Below, piece by piece: positions 14,311-22,554 of a stretch of 33,657 bases of DNA. Source of the stretch: Planctomycetota bacterium (lineage in GTDB: Bacteria > Planctomycetota > UBA8108 > UBA1146); contig PAIH01000044.1 of the NCBI GenBank assembly GCA_002711105.1, forward strand, positions 1-33,657, in the 5' to 3' direction. Position 1 is the stretch's first letter; the number at the start of each line of letters is the position of its first letter. Below the pieces are notes generated by a model. That model ran no database searches. It was not told where the DNA came from and saw nothing but the letters and a program-made list of their open reading frames with translations. Both the position numbers and the translations under genes were made by a program.

Positions 14311-15309
14311 ATGCCGATCGATGGAAAAATCGAAGATCTGGTGGAAATGGCTCTTTCCTGCATCCACAGAGAACATCCCTATTATCTTGCCCTCGTTATT
14401 CAAACCGATGAGGATTTGAAACTTCCTCGACAACTCACCCCCGTATTTCGCGGTGCTTTCGACTGGCACTCGGCAGTTCATTGCCACTGGACGTTGGTAC
14501 GAGCCCTCCGGATGGGACTCGACGAAGAATTGGCAAGCCGTTGTCGCAGCGTCCTCGAATCTTCTTTCAACGAAAAAGACATCGAGCTGGAAGTCAGCTT
14601 CGCCACGAAACGACCTGGCTTTGAAGTTCCTTATGGTCGCGCCTGGCTACTGCAACTCTCCACCGAGTTGAAGGAGGTAAAGGTTCCGCTGGCACAGAAC
14701 CTGGATCCACTGGAGAAATTGGCGCGACGCGATCTTCTCAGCTGGTGTTCCCGGTTGGATCATCCAGTTCGTTCAGGTCAACACGACCAGTCGATGTTCT
14801 CGCTGGGCCTGTTTCACGATTGGGCCATATCGAACAAAGACGAGGAATGTATCGAAACGGTGGAATCACTAGCTCATCGACATCACGGAAAAGACTGCGA
14901 TCTACCTTGTCGCTTTGAACCCTCGAATCATGACTTTCTCTCTCCATCCCTGGCCACGGTAGATCTGATGCGTCGGGTGTTATCCGGCGATGAATTCGAT
15001 TCCTGGATCAACAAGGCGCATCCAGAGCTAATCTCCGGCCAGTGGCCTGTGGCTGTCGCACAATGCCCTGATCCAGCCGATGGGAAACTCTCTCATCTCG
15101 ACGGTCTCAACCTGTCGAGGGGATGGATGCTCGCTGCTATTGCGGAAGCAATGGATCAAGGTTCATCAGGAATCGAAGCGATGGCAACGAAACACGAAAA
15201 AGCAGGACTCGCCGGTGTTCACCCTGAACATTATTCAGGCGCGCACTGGCTCGCTTCCTTCGCCATGTATCTGATCACAAAACGCTGGAAGCTCACCGAA
15301 CCAGATTAA
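14311..15309 (+). CDS. DUF2891 family protein
   Basis: The ATG at 14311 is preferred because GGAGG lies 8 nt upstream; an in-frame GTG at 14272 lacks this. The 332-residue soluble protein has the DUF2891 hallmarks: an early FRGAFDWHSAVHCHW segment, YGRAWLLQL, a central SGQHDQSMFSLGL, NHDFLSPSLATVDLMRRVL, and LDGLNLSRGWML plus HYSGAHWLASFA near the end. Members are thought to be alpha/alpha-barrel proteins and conserved His, Asp and Trp residues suggest an enzyme, but no reaction is established. The gene is divergent from rimO and its TAA overlaps the stop of ftsK through TTAA. Confidence 0.9.
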   Translation: MPIDGKIEDLVEMALSCIHREHPYYLALVIQTDEDLKLPRQLTPVFRGAFDWHSAVHCHWTLVRALRMGLDEELASRCRSVLESSFNEKDIELEVSFATKRPGFEVPYGRAWLLQLSTELKEVKVPLAQNLDPLEKLARRDLLSWCSRLDHPVRSGQHDQSMFSLGLFHDWAISNKDEECIETVESLAHRHHGKDCDLPCRFEPSNHDFLSPSLATVDLMRRVLSGDEFDSWINKAHPELISGQWPVAVAQCPDPADGKLSHLDGLNLSRGWMLAAIAEAMDQGSSGIEAMATKHEKAGLAGVHPEHYSGAHWLASFAMYLITKRWKLTEPD

Positions 15310-17771
15310 GTCTGAGCCTGCATCTCTTCCCACTCTTCGAGAGTCAATTTGATCTCTCTGGCCTTCGAGCCCTTGAAAGCTCCGACGATCCCCTGCTCGG
15401 TCATGATGTCCATCAGACGTGAGGCTCGGGTATAGCCAATTCCCAGTCTGCGCTGCAGCAAGGTGGTCGAACCGCGTCCCGTTTCCAGGATGACACGAAC
15501 CCCCTCTTCAAAGAGCTCGTCCTCGACAGCTCCTATACCACCGGCACCATCTGGAGGACCCTCCAGGAAGGTATCAATCTCCTGGGAAAATTGAGGTTTC
15601 GACTCCTTGCGCAGGTGCTTCATGATCTTCTTCAGCTCCTTGTCGGAGATGAAGGTGCACTGAGCACGAACCAGATCGGATGTATCAGGTGGCAGATAAA
15701 GCATATCGCCCATCCCCAGCAACCTCTCTCCTCCGACACGGTCGAGAATGGTTCTCGAATCGATTCTGCTGGCCACCTTGAAACAGATCCTCGCCGGGAG
15801 GTTGGCCTTGATCAGCCCTGTGACCACATCGACCGATGGCCGCTGGGTCGCAAGAATCACATGGATCCCTACTGCACGTGACTTCTGTGCCAGGCGGATG
15901 ATGCTGGATTCCACCTCCTTGGCACTCGTCATCATCAGATCTGCCAGTTCGTCGATGATGATGACGAGACTGGGCAATCGATCAGGCGCTTGTTCGGCTT
16001 CCTCGTGATTGGTCTTCTCGGCCAGTAGGTCGTAACGCTCCTTCAGATCCTGCTCGTTGTATTCGCTGAGATTACGAACTCCAGCTTTGGAGAAGAGCTC
16101 GTATCTCTGATCCATCTTACGGACCAACCAATCAAGCGCCGCTGGAGCTTTTTTCATATCCGTGATCACCGGAGTCAGAAGATGTGGAATGTCTTCAAAA
16201 GATGAGAGCTCGACCATCTTCGGATCGACCAGTATCAACTTCAAATCATCGGGCGATCTCGTCATCAGAAGCGAGGTGATGATCGCATTGATACAGACAG
16301 ATTTTCCGGAGCCAGTAGATCCCGCGATGAGCAGATGTGGCATCCGGGATAGATCCTCAACGATCGGTTCTCCCGCAGCATCTTTTCCCAGCAGCAGAGG
16401 TATTTTGAGTTCGGAATCATGGAAAACACGGCTCTGCAGAATTTCTCGCAGGACGACCATTTCTCTTTGCTTGTTGGGAACTTCGATCCCCACCGTTGGC
16501 TTGCCTGGAATCGGGGCCACGACTCTCACACTCTGGGCCGACAATGCCATCGCAAGGTCATCGGAGAGACTGACGATCTTGTGAACCTTGATTCCAGCGG
16601 CAAGACTCAACTCGTACTGAGTGATCACCGGCCCGCGCTGGACGTTGGTGACCTGAGCGACGATTTTGAAAGACTTCAAAGTCTCCTCGATGCGAGTCGC
16701 CACGAGATTGAGTTCTTCACGCCCTTCCTCGTGATCCACGCTGGGCGGTTCGTCCAGGAAAGAAGAGGGAGGAGGCGAATAGACCCCATCGAAGGTGAGT
16801 TGCTGCTCCTCGAAGGTGTTGAAAGCTTCTTCCTGCTTCTCCGGCCCAAGCCTGATGGTGCGCTTCACGGGCGCTTCTTGCTCTTCTTCGTCGTCCTCAG
16901 CGTATTCTTCGGATTCGTCTTCCTCCTCGTATTCTTCCTCTTCTTCCTCTTCCTCTTCGTCGTCTTCCTCGTACTCCTCGTCCTCGTCGTATTCTTCCAG
17001 TTCCTCGCCGTCTTCGTATTCTTCCTCTTCCTCATCAGAGTCACCAAGTAAGAGCGCCTTCTCTTCATCGGTGACTTCCGAATCGGCAGACTTCTTGACG
17101 AACCGACCGGCTTTGGCGATTTTTGAACTGGCTACCTGGCTCGCAGTCCCGATAGTGCCCGCCACTTTGCGAGCCATCCCTGGGGTTTTTTGACCCACTC
17201 CTGCGATTGCTCCCGCCACGAATGCGATGCTGGACCTCAGCAGTTGTGCCACCGGCATTCCGGTCGCAAACATCAGTCCCAGTGCCAGAGCAAGGAAAGA
17301 GAAGATGGTCGTTCCCGTAATTCCAACGGCATCAAATGCCATTGATCCGAAGTACATCCCGATGACACCACCCCTGTAATCCGATCCGGGCAGGAGGGAG
17401 GTCTCGGCAAAGCGGAACTCAAGGAAGCAAACCGCAAAAACGAACAGGCCCAGGCCCAGGATTCGCGGCCACCATGAGGCGAAACGAACCTGAAATAACA
17501 GCAATCCGGACCAGGCCGCATAGAGCAACGACAGCAGGAAACTGGCAACAGGGCCGAAAATCTCGAAGTGGCGGATGGCGATGAAACGGCCGAATTCTCC
17601 ACAGGCATTCTCAACACTGCGTCCCTGCGCCACCAGATACTCACTATAGAGCGCAATGAAAAAGAAGGCTGCTACCGCCAGCAATGCCAGCGCCCCGGCC
17701 TCCTTCGCCAAACCTGTTGATTTCAAATTGGCGTCCTCGCGACGACGACGCTGATTACGATTTGAGCTCAT
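15306..17771 (-). CDS. ftsK: FtsK/SpoIIIE DNA translocase
   Basis: The product is 821 residues from the ATG at 17771, which shares one base with the coaB stop (TGATG); a GTG one codon earlier is the alternative. The N-terminal part has four or five membrane helices (~25-190). A linker follows with a very acidic tract (about residues 246-299, almost only Glu, Asp and Tyr). The motor has Walker A GSTGSGKS (~484-491), Walker B LVIIIDELADLMM, and ATQRPSVDVVTG. The C-terminal gamma winged helix (RRLGIGYTRASRLMDIM) recognises KOPS-type sites. FtsK pumps chromosomal DNA through the division septum and helps dimer resolution. It is the last gene of the tpiA-to-ftsK operon. Confidence 0.97.
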   Translation of the reverse strand: MSSNRNQRRRREDANLKSTGLAKEAGALALLAVAAFFFIALYSEYLVAQGRSVENACGEFGRFIAIRHFEIFGPVASFLLSLLYAAWSGLLLFQVRFASWWPRILGLGLFVFAVCFLEFRFAETSLLPGSDYRGGVIGMYFGSMAFDAVGITGTTIFSFLALALGLMFATGMPVAQLLRSSIAFVAGAIAGVGQKTPGMARKVAGTIGTASQVASSKIAKAGRFVKKSADSEVTDEEKALLLGDSDEEEEEYEDGEELEEYDEDEEYEEDDEEEEEEEEEYEEEDESEEYAEDDEEEQEAPVKRTIRLGPEKQEEAFNTFEEQQLTFDGVYSPPPSSFLDEPPSVDHEEGREELNLVATRIEETLKSFKIVAQVTNVQRGPVITQYELSLAAGIKVHKIVSLSDDLAMALSAQSVRVVAPIPGKPTVGIEVPNKQREMVVLREILQSRVFHDSELKIPLLLGKDAAGEPIVEDLSRMPHLLIAGSTGSGKSVCINAIITSLLMTRSPDDLKLILVDPKMVELSSFEDIPHLLTPVITDMKKAPAALDWLVRKMDQRYELFSKAGVRNLSEYNEQDLKERYDLLAEKTNHEEAEQAPDRLPSLVIIIDELADLMMTSAKEVESSIIRLAQKSRAVGIHVILATQRPSVDVVTGLIKANLPARICFKVASRIDSRTILDRVGGERLLGMGDMLYLPPDTSDLVRAQCTFISDKELKKIMKHLRKESKPQFSQEIDTFLEGPPDGAGGIGAVEDELFEEGVRVILETGRGSTTLLQRRLGIGYTRASRLMDIMTEQGIVGAFKGSKAREIKLTLEEWEEMQAQT

Positions 17772-18445
17772 CACTCCCCGTTGAAGGCACGGTCGCAGCG
17801 GCGAGAAGCGACTCTTGTGCCAATGAACTCGACGATCTTAACGGCCAGATCACGCTTGGCGACATCCAGCAACTTGACCGCAGGCTCCCCCGGTTCAATC
17901 CAGACGTAATCCCCCATGGCCGTACCCAGGTTGTCCGGCGTGTTGCAAAGTACCAGATCCAGACGCTTGTTCACGGCCTTTCGCCGTGCTTCTTCTTCAC
18001 TCTGGTCCGCCTCGAGGGCAAATCCCACCAGAACTCGTTGCCCCCATTCATCTTCCTTCTGGGCACCTCTCCCCGCCAAAACATCAGGATTCCGAATCAA
18101 AGTTAGATTCCAGTCCTCACCGGACTTCTTTCGTTTCCCCGCAATTCGCTCGGCAGGGCGATAGTCACAAACCGCAGCACTGGCGACCATTGCATCAACC
18201 CGGGGCCACAGTTCCACGGCGATCTGTTCCAGTTCGCAAGCTGTGGTAAAGGGGTGGTGAATCACTCCTTCAGGGGGAATCAAATGAACCGGACCGAGTG
18301 CCAGATGGACTTCCCAGCCCTTTGCCTGCGCAGCGCTCGCCACCTCGATTCCCAGGGTCCCACTGGCTCCGTTACTGAGAAACCTGACATCGTCGATGGG
18401 CTCACGCGTCGGCCCCGCAGTGATCAGCAGGACCGGGGACTTCAA
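17771..18445 (-). CDS. coaB: Phosphopantothenoylcysteine synthetase, stand-alone CoaB
   Basis: The 224-residue product corresponds to only the C-terminal half of the usual bacterial CoaBC fusion. It opens with LLITAGPTREPIDDVRFLSN, the hallmark of the synthetase domain, and contains MVASAAVCDYRP and NPDVL followed later by VGFALE and NKRLDLVLCNTP. It joins cysteine to 4'-phosphopantothenate in coenzyme A synthesis, using CTP in most bacteria. The ATG overlaps the stop of coaC by 4 bp (ATGA), so the two halves are made as coupled separate proteins. A sequencing frameshift between fused halves cannot be excluded, but a good start codon and TAGPTREP-type opening at the right place favour a true split. 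Confidence 0.93.
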   Translation of the reverse strand: MKSPVLLITAGPTREPIDDVRFLSNGASGTLGIEVASAAQAKGWEVHLALGPVHLIPPEGVIHHPFTTACELEQIAVELWPRVDAMVASAAVCDYRPAERIAGKRKKSGEDWNLTLIRNPDVLAGRGAQKEDEWGQRVLVGFALEADQSEEEARRKAVNKRLDLVLCNTPDNLGTAMGDYVWIEPGEPAVKLLDVAKRDLAVKIVEFIGTRVASRRCDRAFNGE

Positions 18446-19005
18446 GAGAGTTCTCGCGCAGCAATAAGACCAGATACGATTTCATCGATCTCATCGAGAT
18501 CTGCCAGTCTCCCTGGCCCCGTCGAACCACAGGCCAAATGGCCCATTCCGGGTCCGACGATGTGAAATCCACGCTCCTGCAAAATCCTGATGTTGGTTTG
18601 AACCGCAGGATTCTGCCACATCCGATCATTCATCGCCGGGCACAGCACGGTCGGACCATCCCAGGCAAGAGCAGTGAGGCAAACCACGTCATCCCCGAAT
18701 CCATGGGCCAGACGTGCGATGTGATCCGCACTGGCGGGAGCGATCACGAATACATCCGCATCGTCTCCGGCACCAATATGTTCCGGTCGGTCATGAGTAC
18801 CCACGGGATGCCAGATTTCCGAGATCACCTCGGATCGAGTCACGGACTCAAAAGTGAGAGGTTGAATGAATCGACACGCCGCAGGAGTCATTCGAACCCG
18901 AACCGCGGCCCCGCGCTGGGTCCAACGAGAGGCAAGATCCACTGCCTTGTAAGCAGCAACACCTCCGGTAACACCGAGGATGATTTTTCGGGATTCCCAA
19001 TTCAT
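18442..19005 (-). CDS. coaC: Phosphopantothenoylcysteine decarboxylase, stand-alone CoaC
   Basis: The product is 187 residues from the ATG at 19005; a GTG at 19017 gives four more residues, and neither has a clear ribosome site. The flavoprotein fold opens with IILGVTGGVAAYKAVDL, has VIAPASADHIARLAHG, the signature PAMNDRMW, and the substrate-clamp GHLACGSTGPGRLAD with the catalytic Cys. It decarboxylates phosphopantothenoylcysteine to phosphopantetheine. It lies between rpoZ and coaB, the place where many bacteria carry fused coaBC. A perfect 14-bp hairpin stands just upstream, between it and rpoZ. Confidence 0.93.
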   Translation of the reverse strand: MNWESRKIILGVTGGVAAYKAVDLASRWTQRGAAVRVRMTPAACRFIQPLTFESVTRSEVISEIWHPVGTHDRPEHIGAGDDADVFVIAPASADHIARLAHGFGDDVVCLTALAWDGPTVLCPAMNDRMWQNPAVQTNIRILQERGFHIVGPGMGHLACGSTGPGRLADLDEIDEIVSGLIAARELS

Positions 19006-19026
19006 GGCATCGTTCACGGAAGATCA

Positions 19027-19059
19027 CGGTGCGACGTGTGCAAAACACACGTCGCACCG
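19027..19059 (-). terminator. Perfect 14-bp hairpin between rpoZ and coaC
   Basis: CGGTGCGACGTGTG (19027-19040) is fully complementary to CACACGTCGCACCG (19046-19059), with a 5-nt loop. It lies 6 bp after the rpoZ stop and 21 bp before the coaC start. With no T-run after it on either strand, it is more likely an mRNA processing/stability element or a weak attenuator than a full terminator, which would allow rpoZ and coaC levels to differ inside the operon. Confidence 0.55.
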
Positions 19060-19065
19060 CCTCCA

Positions 19066-19425
19066 TCATTCCTTGGTAGGATTGAGGAACTGCGAAAGTT
19101 CCTTGATCCGCTCTTCTTTGACCTTCTTCAGATCAGAACCGTAGACCTCTTTCTCGTCATCCGAGTCGCCATCTCCAGAGAGCTTGCGCGCATCGGTAAG
19201 GAAGCTGGCCTCGGAAACCTCCAGCTCTGCAAGAATAACCTTATCCTGCAGGATTTCTTGAATCACGATCTCCTGTAGATCGGTCGAGTCAATCTCAACA
19301 AGTGGACGAGCCCCTCGCTTCAGTTCCACTATGCGCTTCTGCATCAGAGCAGTGAGCTGGAGCTTCCCGCCCGTCTTCTCCACGAGCTGGTCTTCGATTT
19401 CGACGTCCAGCACGAATGCCTCCAT
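19066..19425 (-). CDS. rpoZ: RNA polymerase omega subunit
   Basis: The 119-residue product matches omega in its core: VEKTGGKLQLTALMQKRI VELKRGARPLV-type sequence at residues ~14-43, equivalent to the N(R/K)FxLVxxAxxRARQL region. A charged C-terminal extension (residues ~70-119, with GDGDSDDEKEVYGSDLKK) makes it longer than the ~90-residue enterobacterial form. Omega helps assemble the beta' subunit and is part of the ppGpp site in many bacteria. The position directly after gmk, before the CoA genes, is the common bacterial order and strengthens the call. Confidence 0.88.
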   Translation of the reverse strand: MEAFVLDVEIEDQLVEKTGGKLQLTALMQKRIVELKRGARPLVEIDSTDLQEIVIQEILQDKVILAELEVSEASFLTDARKLSGDGDSDDEKEVYGSDLKKVKEERIKELSQFLNPTKE

Positions 19426-19468
19426 TCCAGATCCAGCGATCTTCGAGCGCCGGATCCTCGGTTCTAGT

Positions 19469-20044
19469 TCAAATCTCTCTCCTGCGACTCAACTCTTCTT
19501 CGATGATCGAGGAAACTTCCTCGACCGTATCATCGAGCACATCGTTGACGACGCAGTGATCGTACCTAAACTTCTGTTTCAGCTCCGAGAGCGCGTTACG
19601 CAATCGAAGGGTAATTGTCTCATCATCTTCAACACCGCGACTCTCGATCCGTTGTCTTAGTTCCTCGATCCCAGGGGGCTCCAGGAAAATCTGCAAGGCT
19701 GCTACTTCGTCCTGACGCAACTTCTCAGCACCCTGGACGTCGATCAGCAACAGTACCGCCCTGGACTGATCGAGCTGTTGCTCAATACCCTCCCGAGGGC
19801 TTCCATAGAGATTTCCGTGCACCTCCGCGTGCTCCAGAAATCCCCCTTCCTCAACGCATTTCTCAAATCCTTCGCGATCAAGGAAGTGGTAATCCACTCC
19901 ATCTTTCTCCCCTGCTCGAGGAGACCTGGTGGTTGCAGTGATGGCCCGGACATACCCGGCTTCCTTCTGTAGCCCCTCGCTCACCACGGTCTTTCCGACC
20001 CCGGAGGGTCCAGAAAGAACCACTAGGATTCCGCGAGCGGTCAC
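19469..20044 (-). CDS. gmk: Guanylate kinase
   Basis: The product is 191 residues from a GTG at 20044 with AAGGGGG upstream. The P-loop GPSGVGKT (residues 12-19), the GMP-binding TTRSPRAGEKDGVDYHFL segment, GNLYGSP and VLLLIDVQGAEKLR are all canonical. The enzyme phosphorylates GMP to GDP. It sits between yicC and rpoZ in the housekeeping operon, the standard arrangement. Confidence 0.97.
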   Translation of the reverse strand: MTARGILVVLSGPSGVGKTVVSEGLQKEAGYVRAITATTRSPRAGEKDGVDYHFLDREGFEKCVEEGGFLEHAEVHGNLYGSPREGIEQQLDQSRAVLLLIDVQGAEKLRQDEVAALQIFLEPPGIEELRQRIESRGVEDDETITLRLRNALSELKQKFRYDHCVVNDVLDDTVEEVSSIIEEELSRRREI

Positions 20045-20089
20045 TGCACCGCCCCCTTCTCTTGGTCCTCCCTGCCGAGAGGAGTTTCT

Positions 20090-20971
20090 TCACTCGATGT
20101 TCTGTGTCTGCTCTCGCAATCGATCCACCTGAACCTTGATCTCGACCACAGTGTGAGCGAGATCATGTCGCGGTAATTTCGAAGCCATCGTATTGGCTTC
20201 ACGAAACATCTCCTGGGTCAGGAAATCGAGACGACGACCAGCTCGTCCACCCTCGGAGATGACCTTGCGATATTCAATGAGATGACCACGCAACCGAGCC
20301 AGCTCTTCGGTAATGTCTGAACGCTCCGCCTGGATGCCGATTTCCCGAGCTAGATCCTGAGAATCTAGATCCACTCCGGTCGGCTCTACCCACTGACGGA
20401 TCCGTTCTTTAAATCTCTGACCTAACCATTGCATCGCATCCGGTAGGGCCTCTTCAAGCTCAGTAATCCCTTTCTCGATACAAGAAAGGATGCGATTAAA
20501 TTCCTCGCGCAGTCGCTCTCCTTCACTTTCTTGCATCTGCCGCAATGTCCCGACTGCTTCTTCGAGAGCGTTCATCAGCTGAGCGTCTGATTCTTCATCA
20601 GTCTGATGTTCCAACCCCTCCATACCCTGCATCTGGATCACGTCGGAGATCTTTACCTCTTGACCTGGTGCGATCTCGTCACGGAGGAGACATAGTCTTT
20701 CGTAGTTCTTCTTGATCGCAACGAAACCGGAGTTGTCGAGGCCATTGTCGATATCCTCAACCTGTATCGAGATGGATATAGAACCCCTCCCGATCTTATC
20801 CTTCAAAAAGTTGTCGATCTGTCCCTGGAGCGACGAAAACGCATCGGGGAGATGGCTAGAGATCTTGAGATATCGGTGATTCACCGATCTCAACTCCACC
20901 CTCACCCGGACTTTGTCCGTTTCACGGGATCCGGATCCGAAACCCGTCATGCTCCGCAGGGTATCGGTCAA
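20090..20971 (-). CDS. yicC: YicC/YloC family endoribonuclease-like protein
   Basis: The product is 293 residues from a TTG at 20971 that overlaps the secG stop (TTGA). An ATG seven codons later, at SMTGFGSG, is a possible alternative start. The family opening SMTGFG and ELRSVNHRYLKI are present, with the C-terminal signature GRRLDFLTQEMFREANTMASK. The long helical middle (residues ~90-200) is typical. YicC and YloC proteins have been described as RNA-degrading enzymes. The gene lies just before gmk, as in most bacteria. Confidence 0.95.
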   Translation of the reverse strand: MTDTLRSMTGFGSGSRETDKVRVRVELRSVNHRYLKISSHLPDAFSSLQGQIDNFLKDKIGRGSISISIQVEDIDNGLDNSGFVAIKKNYERLCLLRDEIAPGQEVKISDVIQMQGMEGLEHQTDEESDAQLMNALEEAVGTLRQMQESEGERLREEFNRILSCIEKGITELEEALPDAMQWLGQRFKERIRQWVEPTGVDLDSQDLAREIGIQAERSDITEELARLRGHLIEYRKVISEGGRAGRRLDFLTQEMFREANTMASKLPRHDLAHTVVEIKVQVDRLREQTQNIE

Positions 20972-21561
20972 TTGCCGCTTCCCCCGTTTTCATTCGCCGC
21001 ACCACCTCCGGCTGGGATCTCGACAGGAGTATCGCCAACCGGATCACCGTCTGCCGGAGGGTCCACCACCGGAGGATCCACCACTGGAGGGTCCGCCACC
21101 GGAGGGTCCACCACCGGAGGGTCCACCACCGGAGGGTCTACCACCGGGGTATCATTGTTGACAGCACCTGCGGCATCTCCGACATTCACCGCGTCGCCGC
21201 CGATCACCGCTTCAGCTCCGCCAATCGCATCGCCGATCCCTACGTTTTCTGATCCAGGAACACCCCCGACTCCCGGTTCCAGAGCACCAAACCCTGGCTC
21301 GATCGGATCGGGCTTGAGGCGGGTGTCATCTCGATCTTCTCGGGCCATCAAGCCCACGGTGATGCAGAGCAAAAAGAACGCTACAGCGAGAAACATCGTG
21401 AAACGAGCTATGCCACTGGTGGTACTGGTACCCAACATCTGCTCCGATCCGCCCAGCCCGAAAGCTCCCGAGAGCCCAGCCTGTTTCGGTTCCTGTAGCA
21501 GTATCGCCAGCCCCAGCAGGACCGTTACGCATCCCAGAACAATCATCAGAAAGGTCAGCAT
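20968..21561 (-). CDS. secG: Protein translocase subunit SecG with a long Pro/Val/Asp tail
   Basis: The product is 197 residues, about twice the usual size. Residues 1-75 are a normal SecG: a membrane helix (FLMIVLGCVTVLLGLAILLQ), the loop EPKQAGLSGAFGLGGSEQMLG, and a second helix (FTMFLAVAFFLLCITVGLM). The remaining ~120 residues are hydrophilic, Gly/Val/Asp/Pro-rich, with six or more VVDPP-like pentapeptides encoded by a 15-bp DNA repeat (21056-21145). SecG assists SecYEG-dependent export. With two helices the tail should be on the outer face of the membrane. ATG at 21561 has GAGGTGA upstream. The gene lies between tpiA and yicC; tpiA-secG is a common order. Confidence 0.92.
   Translation of the reverse strand: MLTFLMIVLGCVTVLLGLAILLQEPKQAGLSGAFGLGGSEQMLGTSTTSGIARFTMFLAVAFFLLCITVGLMAREDRDDTRLKPDPIEPGFGALEPGVGGVPGSENVGIGDAIGGAEAVIGGDAVNVGDAAGAVNNDTPVVDPPVVDPPVVDPPVADPPVVDPPVVDPPADGDPVGDTPVEIPAGGGAANENGGSGN
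21056..21145. repeat. 15-bp coding tandem repeat in secG, six units
   Basis: The plus-strand unit GGAGGGTCCACCACC repeats six times without gaps, at 21056, 21071, 21086, 21101, 21116 and 21131, with one or two substitutions in three of them. Read on the coding strand, each unit adds one V-V/A-D-P-P pentapeptide to the SecG tail. Because 15 is a multiple of three, copy-number change alters tail length without breaking the frame. Confidence 0.95.
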
Positions 21562-21597
21562 CTCTTCACCTCATCTGTAGGGCAGAAATCCGACGTA

Positions 21598-22407
21598 TCA
21601 CGCCGTTGCAATTCCCGCGTCCAGAATCTCCAGGAAACTCGCCGCTTTCAGGCTCGCTCCTCCGACCAAGGCTCCATCCACCACATCGAGACCCAGCAGG
21701 TCTCGCGCGTTATCCGGTTTCACACTTCCACCGTAAAGGATCGGTATTCCATCCGATGCCGATCCAATTTTCTTCTGGAGAAGTTCTCGAAGATGCTGGT
21801 GCACATCTTCTACCTGCTCCACTGTCGCAGTACGGCCGGTTCCGATGGCCCACACGGGCTCGTAAGCGATCGCGTACTCATGTTTCTTATCAAATCGAGA
21901 TAGTCCCACTTCAAGTTGATGTGAAACCACCTCGAAGGTACGACCTGCATCTCTTTCTTCCGACGTTTCACCGATGCATAACAACGGACAAAGTCCATGG
22001 TCAACAGCAGCAGTTAACCGCCGCGCCACATCTTCATCGGTCTCGCCAAAGTGAATCCTTCTCTCCGAGTGCCCGACCAGAGTCCAACGGGCACCGAACT
22101 GATGTGCCAGTTCCGCACCTACTTCTCCGGTGTAGGCACCAACAGGACGATCCGAGATCTCCTGCATGCCAATCTCGAGAACAGCGGACTCCGGAAACCC
22201 GTTGCCAAGGCACTCAAGGCCTTCTCGTGACACCAACCAACCAAGCCAGGGGGTCGGTGGAAAAATCACTACCTTCACCGGCGGATTGTGCTCGCCAGCA
22301 GGAATCCGACTCATCGTACCTGCAGCGACCTCTCGCCAGAGAGATTCGCCCAGATTTCGATCGGGATTGTGCTTCCAGTTCCCCGCAATGATGGTCGGTC
22401 TGTCCAC
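21598..22407 (-). CDS. tpiA: Triosephosphate isomerase
   Basis: The product is 269 residues from a GTG at 22407 with GGGGAG upstream. Catalytic residues are in place: Asn10 and Lys12 (AGNWKHN, with His where most enzymes have Met), His113 (VGHSERR) and Glu183 (AYEPVWAIGTG), plus the phosphate-gripping ILYGGSVKPDN. The length is slightly above the usual 250. It interconverts dihydroxyacetone phosphate and glyceraldehyde-3-phosphate. It is the first gene of the operon that runs to ftsK, with a promoter candidate upstream. Confidence 0.97.
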   Translation of the reverse strand: MDRPTIIAGNWKHNPDRNLGESLWREVAAGTMSRIPAGEHNPPVKVVIFPPTPWLGWLVSREGLECLGNGFPESAVLEIGMQEISDRPVGAYTGEVGAELAHQFGARWTLVGHSERRIHFGETDEDVARRLTAAVDHGLCPLLCIGETSEERDAGRTFEVVSHQLEVGLSRFDKKHEYAIAYEPVWAIGTGRTATVEQVEDVHQHLRELLQKKIGSASDGIPILYGGSVKPDNARDLLGLDVVDGALVGGASLKAASFLEILDAGIATA

Positions 22408-22503
22408 GCTTCTCCCCGGGCCAAACCCGATCCGGCAGTCGAGAACGGTGCGCCGAGCCAGCTCGGATCAGAACTGGGGCCAGACCCGGGCGCAAGCTGG
22501 GAG

Positions 22504-22530
22504 ATTATCAGCCACCCCAGACTTCGTCAA
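22504..22530 (-). promoter_or_regulatory. Promoter candidate for the tpiA-to-ftsK operon
   Basis: On the minus strand TTGACG (22530-22525) is followed after 15 bp by GATAAT (22509-22504), each one mismatch from consensus. The spacing is 2 bp short of ideal; TAATCT at 17 bp is the alternative -10. It lies in the only sizeable gap (147 bp) between the SDR gene and tpiA, about 100 bp upstream of tpiA. The rest of this gap is GC-rich and shows no further recognisable element. Confidence 0.45.
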
Positions 22531-22554
22531 CCTGTTATGCTGGAAGGAGTTCCG

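Noticed and set aside
16795-17193. Plus-strand Ser-rich ORF opposite the FtsK linker
   Set aside because: It results from reading the Glu/Asp codon tract backwards.
20852-21580. Plus-strand Gly/Thr/Ser repeat ORF opposite secG
   Set aside because: It is the antisense reading of the 15-bp repeat in secG; no ribosome site and no homologous features.
21606-22391. Plus-strand ORF of 261 codons opposite tpiA
   Set aside because: tpiA has all catalytic residues; the antisense frame is low in hydrophobic residues and rich in Arg, Pro and Ser, as expected of a shadow.
22408-22554. A tRNA or small RNA gene in the GC-rich gap upstream of tpiA
   Set aside because: No cloverleaf, no TPsiC-like GTTCGA-type box and no CCA end could be found; only a promoter candidate is supported.
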